A stretch of 7,555 nucleotides of DNA from Thermoflexibacter sp. (GTDB lineage: Bacteria; Bacteroidota; Bacteroidia; Cytophagales; Thermoflexibacteraceae). The notes beneath the pieces were generated by a model. It did not search any database. It was not told the origin of the DNA and saw only the letters and a list, made by a program, of their open reading frames with translations. The DNA lies in contig JALOMS010000483.1 in the NCBI GenBank assembly GCA_025455345.1, positions 1 through 7,555 on the forward strand. Reading direction: 5' to 3'. Each line of letters starts with the position of its first letter. Positions within the stretch are counted from its first letter, which is position 1. The translations under genes and the position numbers were made by a program. This document shows positions 1 to 4,951 of the stretch, one piece after another.

Positions 1-257
1 TGACGATACACAGAAGAGGAATACCGGAATATCCTCAACCTTATAAGACGAGGAGACCCGGCACGAGTCAGGCCGGCTCATTTTTTTTGTATCATCGGAA
101 GCCACGACAAAACTCAAAACCCTCAAAATAGCGAAATCCTGGCCTTTTGCAAGATCACTTGTGCCATCGTGGATCTTATTTGGATTCTTCTTTTCGGCTA
201 GCACGTCGAGAGAAGACAACATCATTCATTTTTCTACAAACTCCATCCTCAAACATC
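1..257 (+). other. Presumed 5' flank/UTR of the arrestin-like gene (eukaryote-like DNA)
   Basis: I see no convincing bacterial gene or promoter here. The stretch has the same mixed base composition as the arrestin ORF that follows and differs from the AT-rich DNA after about 1230. The arrestin frame is open from an ATG at 147, but the 37 residues it would add look like translated leader: they have low complexity, show no arrestin strands and lie before a better-placed start at 258. An 8-base T run lies at 81-88. It is most simply the promoter/5' UTR region of a protist gene, cut by the window edge. Confidence 0.45.
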
Positions 258-1250
258 ATGGGAAATAAGGCCAGCCTGTTCATCGAGCTGGACCACGGCA
301 ACGATGTCCCCATCGAGGCCGGCAAATCCTTAAAGGGCAAAGTCGTCTTGAATGTGCAACGTAAGCTGCCAGCGGGCGAGCTGGTGCTACGATTGGTGGG
401 ATCGGAATACGCCATTATATCTTCCAGAAAGGGTACCAAGCGTGAAGAACGAGTGATTGCCAGGGCATTTACGAAGCTGAATTTGTTTCAAGGAAAACGC
501 AGAATTTCAAAAGGATTGTACAGTCAACCGTTCGAGTTCTTGTTGCCGGCGTCGTTGCCTTCCAGCACGCAATTTCCGAAAGCCGAGGGCAAGAATTTCA
601 ATGGTCGTATTCAGTATCGCTTGTCAGCTGAGATGGGGGAATTTGTGGTCAACAATATCTTTCATGTCTTATCGGCGCCCTTGGGTGACAATGTGGTGCC
701 TTGTATGATAGAGCCAACTTCTCATGCACTGAAAAAGGCCAGGGTTTTGAACAAGGGCTTTTTGTCCATTGGCGCATGCGTGTCTAATTCTCATGTGGGA
801 AGAGGCCAATCCGTCAAGGTCTCGGTTTCCAGCCGCAACGATTCGTTGTGCGACATTGAAAGGGTCCGTGTCAAATTGGTGGAAAAGATTGAATACAAGG
901 CGCAAGGAGATGCGGCAGAATTCAAGCAACAGCTGTACGAGAACAAGGACGTGAATTTACCAAACTTGAGGAGACATCGGTCACAGGACAACTTGAGGCT
1001 GAGCAAAAAGAAGTTTATTCGAACGAAGTCCGCAACCTACTCCGAAATTCTAGCGGATCTAGTGGCTGGGGAAAACACGTTCAGAGTTCCAGTTCCGAAG
1101 TCAGCTCGAGACTCGTACGACGGCAGTCTCATCACAATTTCACACTTTCTCAAGATCACCTATTACACTGGAGCTTTGACCGAAAATCCATCAACAACAA
1201 TTCGTACTTGTGAAGAAAGGTGGATAGTAAAGTCAATTCAATTTATTTAA
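258..1250 (+). CDS. Alpha-arrestin-like protein, C-terminally truncated at a sequence junction (eukaryotic origin)
   Basis: Arrestin-fold proteins in eukaryotes act as cytosolic adaptors, for example linking membrane proteins to ubiquitin ligases and endocytosis. From Met at 258 the product is 330 residues. An arrestin N-domain spans roughly residues 5-142: a first strand SLFIELD, then the typical GKVVLNV and LVLRLVGSE strands and the PFEFLLPASLPSS segment before a Y-R-L-S-A strand. A C-domain spans about 165-315 and contains SVKVSVSSRNDS, VRVKLVEKIEY and the late ISHFLKITYYTG strand. A basic, Ser-rich insertion (about 235-260) interrupts the C-domain. The ATG at 258 is preferred over 147 because it has A at -3 and G at +4, and because it creates MGNKAS, which fits the N-myristoylation pattern (Gly2, Ser6). 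After NPSTTI (about residue 315) the expected last C-domain strand is lost; the tail CEERWIVKSIQFI and the stop lie at or beyond the join to bacterial DNA. No introns are evident. Family assignment is fairly firm; the exact host lineage is inferred. Confidence 0.7.
   Translation: MGNKASLFIELDHGNDVPIEAGKSLKGKVVLNVQRKLPAGELVLRLVGSEYAIISSRKGTKREERVIARAFTKLNLFQGKRRISKGLYSQPFEFLLPASLPSSTQFPKAEGKNFNGRIQYRLSAEMGEFVVNNIFHVLSAPLGDNVVPCMIEPTSHALKKARVLNKGFLSIGACVSNSHVGRGQSVKVSVSSRNDSLCDIERVRVKLVEKIEYKAQGDAAEFKQQLYENKDVNLPNLRRHRSQDNLRLSKKKFIRTKSATYSEILADLVAGENTFRVPVPKSARDSYDGSLITISHFLKITYYTGALTENPSTTIRTCEERWIVKSIQFI
1195..1250. other. Junction between eukaryote-like and Bacteroidota DNA
   Basis: Composition, codon use and gene type change abruptly across this short interval. 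Recognisable arrestin sequence stops near 1200, and from about 1230 the DNA is AT-rich and leads directly into a bacterial secreted-protein gene at 1271. The arrestin frame stays open for only a few codons past the last recognisable residue before TAA at 1248-1250. No transposase, integrase, direct repeat or tRNA marks the border. The precise base of the join cannot be fixed by eye. Confidence 0.6.
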
Positions 1251-1270
1251 AACTTAAACTTTAAAAAACT

Positions 1271-2176
1271 ATGAATCAATGTTTTAAATCTTATACTATT
1301 ATCATTTTTTGCTTGGGTTTGGTGTTACCAATGCAAGCGCAGGTCAAGCCTTTTGCACCTGAAATTTTCAAAGACAAAGATGTTTTTGGCTTGACAGTTT
1401 CCCCTGACGGCAAGGAAATATTTTTTGTCAAATCTTGGGGTGGGCGGGACAGTTTGGCAATTTTCCACGCTAAAAAAACAACAGATAATCAGTGGACAGA
1501 ACCTGTAAAAGCCTCATTTTCAAATCAAAGAAATGAGTTTAAGGACATAGACCCTATTTTCTCGCCTGATGGAAGGACTTTACTTTTCAACTCCACACGT
1601 CCTAAGCCACAAAATCCTGATAATAAAGACTTTGACATTTGGATGGTGAAACAAAAACCCGACAAAACTTGGAGCAACGCCATTCACTTAGGCGAAATTG
1701 TTAATTCTGATTCCTCCGATTTTTATGCTTCTGTTGCCAACAATGGCAATCTATATTTCTCCTCATCTCGCGCAGGAAAATTCGGAAAAATAGACATTTA
1801 CAAGTCAGAATTTAAAAATGGCACTTACCAAATTCCTGTCAATTTGGGGCAGACTATCAATGATGGAAACGTTAGGTCAAACCCCTTCATCGCCCCAGAT
1901 GAAAGTTACTTGATTTTTTATGGCTTTGATGAGGGTAGCTTTGGTGATTCGGATTTGTACATCAGTTTCAATGAGGAGGGAATGTGGACAAAGCCTGTGA
2001 ATTTGGGCAGTTTGGTAAATTCTACCATTGGAGAGTTCTGTCCTTCGGTGTCTGCGGACGGAAAGTATCTTTACTTTTCCCGCTTGAAAAAAGGAGGCGC
2101 AAAATTAGAGCAAAGCCCTTTTTTCTTACCTTTTAAACACTTGAAAATAAAGCAATTAAAAAAGAAGAATCAATAA
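1271..2176 (+). CDS. Secreted WD40-like (PD40/TolB-type) beta-propeller protein
   Basis: The 301-residue protein begins with a signal peptide: a hydrophobic stretch IIIFCLGLVL and a likely cleavage just after MQAQ (about residue 24). It should therefore be exported to the periplasm or cell surface. The mature part carries several PD40-type blades, each with a D-G-K/R or similar turn followed by an aromatic strand: VSPDGKEIFFV (about 43-53), FSPDGRTLLFNSTRP (about 98-112), NNGNLYFSSSRAG, APDESYLIFYG and SADGKYLYFSR (about 262-272). Such propellers bind proteins or ligands; no catalytic residues are visible and the partner is unknown. The C-terminus after YLYFSR is an unusual Lys-rich tail ending in KKKNQ, and other frames give no better match, so I do not call a frameshift. 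The gene starts only 20 bases after the arrestin stop and shows no clear promoter, as expected if its upstream region was lost at the junction. The next gene follows 18 bases later. Confidence 0.85.
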   Translation: MNQCFKSYTIIIFCLGLVLPMQAQVKPFAPEIFKDKDVFGLTVSPDGKEIFFVKSWGGRDSLAIFHAKKTTDNQWTEPVKASFSNQRNEFKDIDPIFSPDGRTLLFNSTRPKPQNPDNKDFDIWMVKQKPDKTWSNAIHLGEIVNSDSSDFYASVANNGNLYFSSSRAGKFGKIDIYKSEFKNGTYQIPVNLGQTINDGNVRSNPFIAPDESYLIFYGFDEGSFGDSDLYISFNEEGMWTKPVNLGSLVNSTIGEFCPSVSADGKYLYFSRLKKGGAKLEQSPFFLPFKHLKIKQLKKKNQ

Positions 2177-2194
2177 ACTTAATTTTTAAAAATC

Positions 2195-2641
2195 ATGAAA
2201 AATACATTGAATTTAATCACAATTTTCGCTTTAATTTTTGTAATGATGAGTAGCCTTACTTTTGCTCAAAAGCCTGACAAAGAGGCGGTAAAGGCAACCC
2301 TATTGAACTACATAGAAGGCGGCACTTTGGGCGACACTACGCGCCTTTGTAGTGCATTTCACCCATCGGCAAGCATGAAATATCTCGACAAAAGAACCAA
2401 TGAGTACAAGGATATTCCTATCAAAGAATTTTTGGACAGAGCAAAACAAGGCGCAGGAAAGAAGGTGGAGCGCAAGGGAAAAATTGCTTACATGGACGTT
2501 CAGGGAACAGCCGCACAAGCAAAAGTGGAGTTAGTGTATGATACTTTTAAGTTCATAGATTTCTTTAATCTGCTGAAAATCAATGGAGAATGGAAAATAG
2601 TGAGCAAGATTTTTTATAGGGAGGAAAAGGTGAAGCAGTAA
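2195..2641 (+). CDS. Secreted NTF2-like protein, putative lumazine-binding family (Lumazine_bd_2)
   Basis: This is a 148-residue protein with a clear signal peptide (KNTLNLITIFALIFVMMSSL, cleavage near TFAQ, residue 25), so it is probably periplasmic. The mature domain has the SnoaL/NTF2-like pattern common in Bacteroidota: an N-terminal helix with AVKATLLNYIEGGT, then a LCSAFHPSASMKY segment, the PIKEFLDRAKQ helix, and the paired strands KGKIAYMDVQGTAAQAKVELVYDTFKF and FNLLKINGEWKIVSKIFYRE (about residues 97-143). The name of the family reflects similarity rather than proven lumazine binding; members are small ligand-binding or enzyme-like domains of mostly unknown substrate. The gene lies 18 bases after the PD40 gene on the same strand, has a very similar AT-rich start context and is followed by a hairpin terminator, so the two are likely co-transcribed. 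Confidence 0.85.
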   Translation: MKNTLNLITIFALIFVMMSSLTFAQKPDKEAVKATLLNYIEGGTLGDTTRLCSAFHPSASMKYLDKRTNEYKDIPIKEFLDRAKQGAGKKVERKGKIAYMDVQGTAAQAKVELVYDTFKFIDFFNLLKINGEWKIVSKIFYREEKVKQ

Positions 2642-2675
2642 GAAAGCATCTATTTACAATTTGTAAGATGGACAT

Positions 2676-2712
2676 AAAGAAGATTGGTATGAATTATCAA
2701 TCTTCTTTTTTT
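2676..2712 (+). terminator. Intrinsic terminator of the PD40/NTF2-like unit, possibly bidirectional
   Basis: An 11-bp perfect inverted repeat, AAAGAAGATTG (2676-2686) and CAATCTTCTTT (2698-2708), surrounds an 11-nt loop and runs into a 7-T tract at 2706-2712. It lies 35 bases after the stop of the upstream plus-strand gene and 27 bases beyond the stop of the convergent DUF192 gene. Read on the minus strand the same hairpin has only a short TTTAT tail, so termination in that direction is plausible but weaker. Confidence 0.8.
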
Positions 2713-2738
2713 GATGATGTAATATAACTAATTTATTT

Positions 2739-3275
2739 TCAAAAACTTACCAAATCTCCTTCTTTGATTTGGTATCTATCACAAAAGCCAGCATTGACCT
2801 CTATTACGTATTTCGCAGGTTTAGAGGAAGGAATAGACTGTTCGGATTTGGGTTGTGCATATTTTTGGATAGTAACAATTTCTTTTTGGTCATTGACAAA
2901 CAGTAAATCCAAAGGAAGGAGTGTATTTTTCATCCAAAAAGACTGCATCTCTGTTTCAGGAAAGATAAATAACATACCTTGGGTATCTTCCATTTGAGTA
3001 CGATACATCAATCCTTGTTGTCTTTCAGCCTCATTATCTGCGATTTCTATATCAATTTTTTTGATTTCTTGCTGATTTTCCTTTTTGATAAAATTTAATT
3101 CTCCTTCTTTTTTGAATACAGGAGAGGTTGTCGTTGTTGGAGATGTTTGCAAGTATTCTTCTGTTAATGCTTGGTTTTGTCTTCCAGCAAAAAAACTTCT
3201 CAGCATAGGCAAGGCAAAAGGTAATATAAAAGCAAACAATAAAAGAAAGGCAATAATTTGAACTTTTTTACTCAT
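2739..3275 (-). CDS. DUF192-family protein with N-terminal membrane anchor
   Basis: From the ATG at 3275 the protein has 178 residues. A longer frame opens at 3344, but that start lies upstream of the promoter and inside the preceding terminator, so the MSKKVQ start is preferred. Residues about 5-25 (VQIIAFLLLFAFILPFALPML) form one hydrophobic segment, an uncleaved anchor or signal peptide. A Thr/Ser-rich linker follows. The DUF192 domain then runs from about residue 72 to the end, with the family signatures ERQQGLMYRTQM, GMLFIFPE, FWMKNTLLPLDLLFV, and AKYVIEVNAGFCDRYQIKEGD. DUF192 proteins are small beta-rich extracytoplasmic domains whose molecular function is unproven. The gene has its own promoter and is separated by a terminator from the upstream DAHP synthase gene, so a shared role is not implied. 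Confidence 0.88.
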   Translation of the reverse strand: MSKKVQIIAFLLLFAFILPFALPMLRSFFAGRQNQALTEEYLQTSPTTTTSPVFKKEGELNFIKKENQQEIKKIDIEIADNEAERQQGLMYRTQMEDTQGMLFIFPETEMQSFWMKNTLLPLDLLFVNDQKEIVTIQKYAQPKSEQSIPSSKPAKYVIEVNAGFCDRYQIKEGDLVSF

Positions 3276-3296
3276 GGATAGTATAATTTTATCTTG

Positions 3297-3328
3297 CAAA
3301 GATGAAAAAAGCTGACAGGTTTTGCAAA
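3297..3328 (-). promoter_or_regulatory. Bacteroidota-type promoter of the DUF192 gene
   Basis: On the minus strand TTTG (3328-3325) is followed by 20 bases and then CATCTTTG (3304-3297). This fits the Bacteroidota -33/-7 pattern (TTTG, 19-21 bases, TAnnTTTG) with one deviation, C for the first T. It lies 21 bases upstream of the ATG at 3275. The -33 element sits in the loop of the terminator belonging to the preceding gene. Confidence 0.55.
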
Positions 3329-3339
3329 TCTGCCAGCTT
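3305..3339 (-). terminator. Intrinsic terminator of the DAHP synthase/chorismate mutase gene
   Basis: Read on the minus strand, AAGCTGGCAG (3339-3330) and CTGTCAGCTT (3318-3309) form a 10-bp stem with one G-U wobble and an 11-nt loop. A run of six T follows (3310-3305). It lies 50 bases after the aro gene stop. The plus-strand reading lacks a T tract, so the terminator faces one way only. Confidence 0.78.
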
Positions 3340-3389
3340 ATCACATTTATTTAACTTTTATATAAACAGTTTACTAAAGTTTTTTAAAT

Positions 3390-4472
3390 CTATCTATTTG
3401 CTTGAATTTTGATAGACTCATCATGTATGAGTTTAAAAAGTTGGGCAGTAAAGTCTTTATCAAGTTTCATTTTTTCGCCCCATTCTGGACGGGTTTGGAA
3501 TACTTTTATCCATCTATCTACCTGAAAAACAGTGATATTATTTGCTCGCTTGTAATCGCCTATTTTTTCTACCAAAGACATACGAGTGGCTAATATTTCC
3601 AATATCTCACGGTCAATCATATCTATTTTTTGGCGCAAATCGTCCAAATGTGTATTAAACTCCTTATCTTCGGTAGAGGGACGCTTGATTTTTAGTTCAT
3701 TAAGAATTTCGTTCAGACGGATAGGCGTAACTTGTTGGCTGGCATCACTCCACGCATTATCAGGGTCTATATGCGTTTCTATCATCAAGCCGTCATAGTT
3801 AAGGTCTAAAGCACGTTGGGCAATTTGGAAAATAAGGTCGCGCTTGCCTCCTATATGGCTTGGGTCGCAGAAAATAGGCAAATTAGGCAAGGAGCTTTTT
3901 AACTCTATCGCAATTTGCCACATAGGGATATTGCGATATTTAGTTTTTTCAAAAGAAGAAAAACCTCTGTGGAGCGCAGCAATTTTGGTAATTCCTGCAT
4001 TGGCGATGCGCTCTATGCCACCTAACCAAAGAGAAAGGTCTGGATTGATAGGGTTTTTGACGATAACAGGAATATCTACTCCTCTGAGAGCGTCAGCGAT
4101 TTCTTGGACAGTAAATGGATTGACTGTGCTACGCGCTCCTATCCACAAAATATCAACATCATGCTTAAGGGCTAACTCAACGTGCTGAGCATTAGCAACT
4201 TCTGTAGCGGTAGGAAGCCCAACTTCCTTCTTTACTTCTTTGAACCATTTAAGTCCAACTTCGCCTACTCCCTCAAAGCTATTGGGACGGGTACGTGGCT
4301 TCCATATCCCTGCGCGTAATACATCTACACCAGAGTTGGTAAGTGCTTTACAGGTATTGAGTAATTGTTCTTCAGTTTCTGCGCTACAAGGTCCTGCTAT
4401 GACTACAGGTTTTTTCTCATAGTTAATTGAGTTTGTCTTGCCAATCCAAGATTCTAATGTACTGATATTCAT
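3390..4472 (-). CDS. aroF: Bifunctional 3-deoxy-7-phosphoheptulonate (DAHP) synthase / chorismate mutase
   Basis: The enzyme condenses phosphoenolpyruvate with erythrose 4-phosphate to DAHP, the first step of the shikimate pathway. Its second domain converts chorismate to prephenate towards Phe and Tyr. The 360-residue protein has a type I-beta DAHP synthase domain (about 1-262) with PEP/metal-site motifs GPCS (27-30), RAGIWKPRTRP (53-63), CDPSH (202-206) and IETH (231-234). An AroQ-type chorismate mutase domain follows (about 272-360). Its LRQKID (279-284), Arg297 in LATRMSLVEKIG, Lys308 and Arg320 match the conserved basic residues of the fold; the position of E. coli Glu52 appears to be Trp321. 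Length and order match the DAHP synthase-chorismate mutase fusions of Bacteroidota such as the Porphyromonas gingivalis enzyme, where the mutase domain also mediates feedback inhibition. The symbol is generic: aroF, aroG and aroA are all used. The gene is monocistronic, with its own terminator, and is preceded by an aromatic-rich leader peptide and attenuator. Confidence 0.95.
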   Translation of the reverse strand: MNISTLESWIGKTNSINYEKKPVVIAGPCSAETEEQLLNTCKALTNSGVDVLRAGIWKPRTRPNSFEGVGEVGLKWFKEVKKEVGLPTATEVANAQHVELALKHDVDILWIGARSTVNPFTVQEIADALRGVDIPVIVKNPINPDLSLWLGGIERIANAGITKIAALHRGFSSFEKTKYRNIPMWQIAIELKSSLPNLPIFCDPSHIGGKRDLIFQIAQRALDLNYDGLMIETHIDPDNAWSDASQQVTPIRLNEILNELKIKRPSTEDKEFNTHLDDLRQKIDMIDREILEILATRMSLVEKIGDYKRANNITVFQVDRWIKVFQTRPEWGEKMKLDKDFTAQLFKLIHDESIKIQANR

Positions 4473-4559
4473 AAAATTAGTTTGTTTGGTATGATAAAAT
4501 TAGAAATATACTTTAGTTACAAAAGTTTTAATTTTTATAGATTGATTTTGAACACAAGT

Positions 4560-4598
4560 AAAAAAGGCTTGCCGTTCGTATGAACAGCAAGCCTTTTT
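4560..4598 (-). terminator. Attenuator terminator (3:4 hairpin) in the aro leader
   Basis: Read on the minus strand, AAAAAGGCTTGC (4598-4587) pairs perfectly over 12 bp with GCAAGCCTTTTT (4572-4561). Inside, after one mismatch, GTTC (4585-4582) pairs with GAAC (4577-4574) around an ATAC loop. The 3' arm ends in six T (4565-4560). No gene other than the short leader ORF lies upstream on this strand, and the aro start codon is 87 bases downstream, so this is a premature terminator. The symmetry with its A-tract would also let it act on plus-strand transcripts, but nothing upstream on that strand needs it. Confidence 0.85.
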
Positions 4599-4680
4599 CT
4601 TTGTATGTTATTTTCAACTCATAACATTAGCTTTCTGCTCATACGTTTTTATCGTACCAGAAGTAATAAAAGCTAAAGTA
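4560..4680 (-). promoter_or_regulatory. Ribosome-mediated transcription attenuator of the aro gene
   Basis: Minus-strand segments can form mutually exclusive pairs. Segment 2, CGTATGAGCAGAAAGC (4645-4630), spans the leader stop codon. Segment 3, GCTTGCTGTTCATACG (4592-4577), overlaps the 5' arm and loop of the terminator. They pair at 15 of 16 positions with one G-U and one mismatch: the antiterminator. Segment 1, TTAGCTTT (4676-4669) within the Phe-Ser-Phe codons, pairs perfectly with AAAGCTAA (4634-4627), supported by TACG (4656-4653) with CGTA (4645-4642). Inferred logic, as in trp/phe attenuation: a ribosome stalled early in the aromatic codons covers segment 1, 2:3 forms and transcription continues. 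A ribosome that reaches the stop codon covers segment 2, 3:4 forms and transcription ends. The pairings are read directly; the mechanism is inference. Confidence 0.8.
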
Positions 4681-4701
4681 AGTGTTGTTATTGAAATTCA
4701 T
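4639..4701 (-). CDS. Aromatic-rich leader peptide of the aro attenuator
   Basis: This is a 20-codon ORF from ATG at 4701 to TGA at 4641-4639, too short for ordinary gene finders. Nine of its 20 residues are aromatic (Phe x4, Tyr x4, Trp x1), and residues 8-16 read YFSFYYFWY with a single non-aromatic Ser. This enrichment lies directly upstream of the first enzyme of aromatic amino acid synthesis, between a consensus promoter and a premature terminator. It fits a regulatory leader peptide whose translation senses charged tRNA-Phe, tRNA-Tyr and tRNA-Trp. Its stop codon sits within the segment that can form the antiterminator. No Shine-Dalgarno sequence is seen, as usual in this phylum. The peptide itself probably has no function after synthesis. 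Confidence 0.82.
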   Translation of the reverse strand: MNFNNNTYFSFYYFWYDKNV

Positions 4702-4730
4702 TGAAAAATTTTGTTTTGTGTAATTTCTCA

Positions 4731-4761
4731 CAAAGTTAGTTGTTTTTTGATATTTCACAAA
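4731..4761 (-). promoter_or_regulatory. Consensus Bacteroidota promoter of the aro leader transcript
   Basis: On the minus strand TTTG (4761-4758) is followed by exactly 19 bases and TAACTTTG (4738-4731). This matches the Bacteroidota primary sigma factor pattern, TTTG / 19-21 bases / TAnnTTTG, at every fixed position. The predicted start near 4725 leaves about 25 nt before the leader ATG and a terminated leader RNA of roughly 165 nt. Confidence 0.72.
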
Positions 4762-4867
4762 TTTACAAGTTATTTTTTTGAAATTTTTTGAAAAAACAAA
4801 CTATAAAGCATTTGTAAAACATATAAATAATTGATAATAAGGATTTTAAAAAACAATCTAAACTCTT

Positions 4868-4898
4868 ATTGAAATTTTCAAGTTTAGTAGTAACTTTG
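4868..4898 (+). promoter_or_regulatory. Bacteroidota-type promoter of the thiolase gene
   Basis: ATTG (4868-4871), 19 bases, then TAACTTTG (4891-4898) fits the Bacteroidota -33/-7 pattern with the core TTG kept. The -7 octamer and the spacing are identical to those of the divergent aro leader promoter. It gives a 5' UTR of about 45 nt before the ATG at 4952, within an AT-rich stretch with no Shine-Dalgarno site. Confidence 0.68.
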
Positions 4899-4951
4899 AA
4901 ATTGTAAAATCGTTTTATAAGAATTTATTTTTTAATTATTTGATAATGAAT

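Noticed and set aside
57..68. CCCGGCACGAGT contains CGGCACGAG, the core of a well-known cDNA-library adapter
   Set aside because: It sits inside sequence of the same composition on both sides and not at a fragment end, so chance is more likely than a cloning remnant.
147..257. N-terminal 37-residue extension of the arrestin frame
   Set aside because: It has no arrestin-like strands, and the ATG at 258 has a better context and a family-like start; treated as leader.
3276..3344. Upstream start for the DUF192 gene at 3344
   Set aside because: It lies in the aro terminator and upstream of the promoter; the ATG at 3275 directly precedes the membrane anchor.
3844..4188. Plus-strand 114-codon frame opposite the DAHP synthase gene
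   Set aside because: It is an antisense shadow of a strongly conserved enzyme and shows no recognisable domain.
4473..4559. A second promoter between the attenuator and the aro start (AACTTTTG on the minus strand near 4520-4527) that would bypass attenuation
   Set aside because: The -7 match is imperfect and no TTG lies 19-21 bases upstream.
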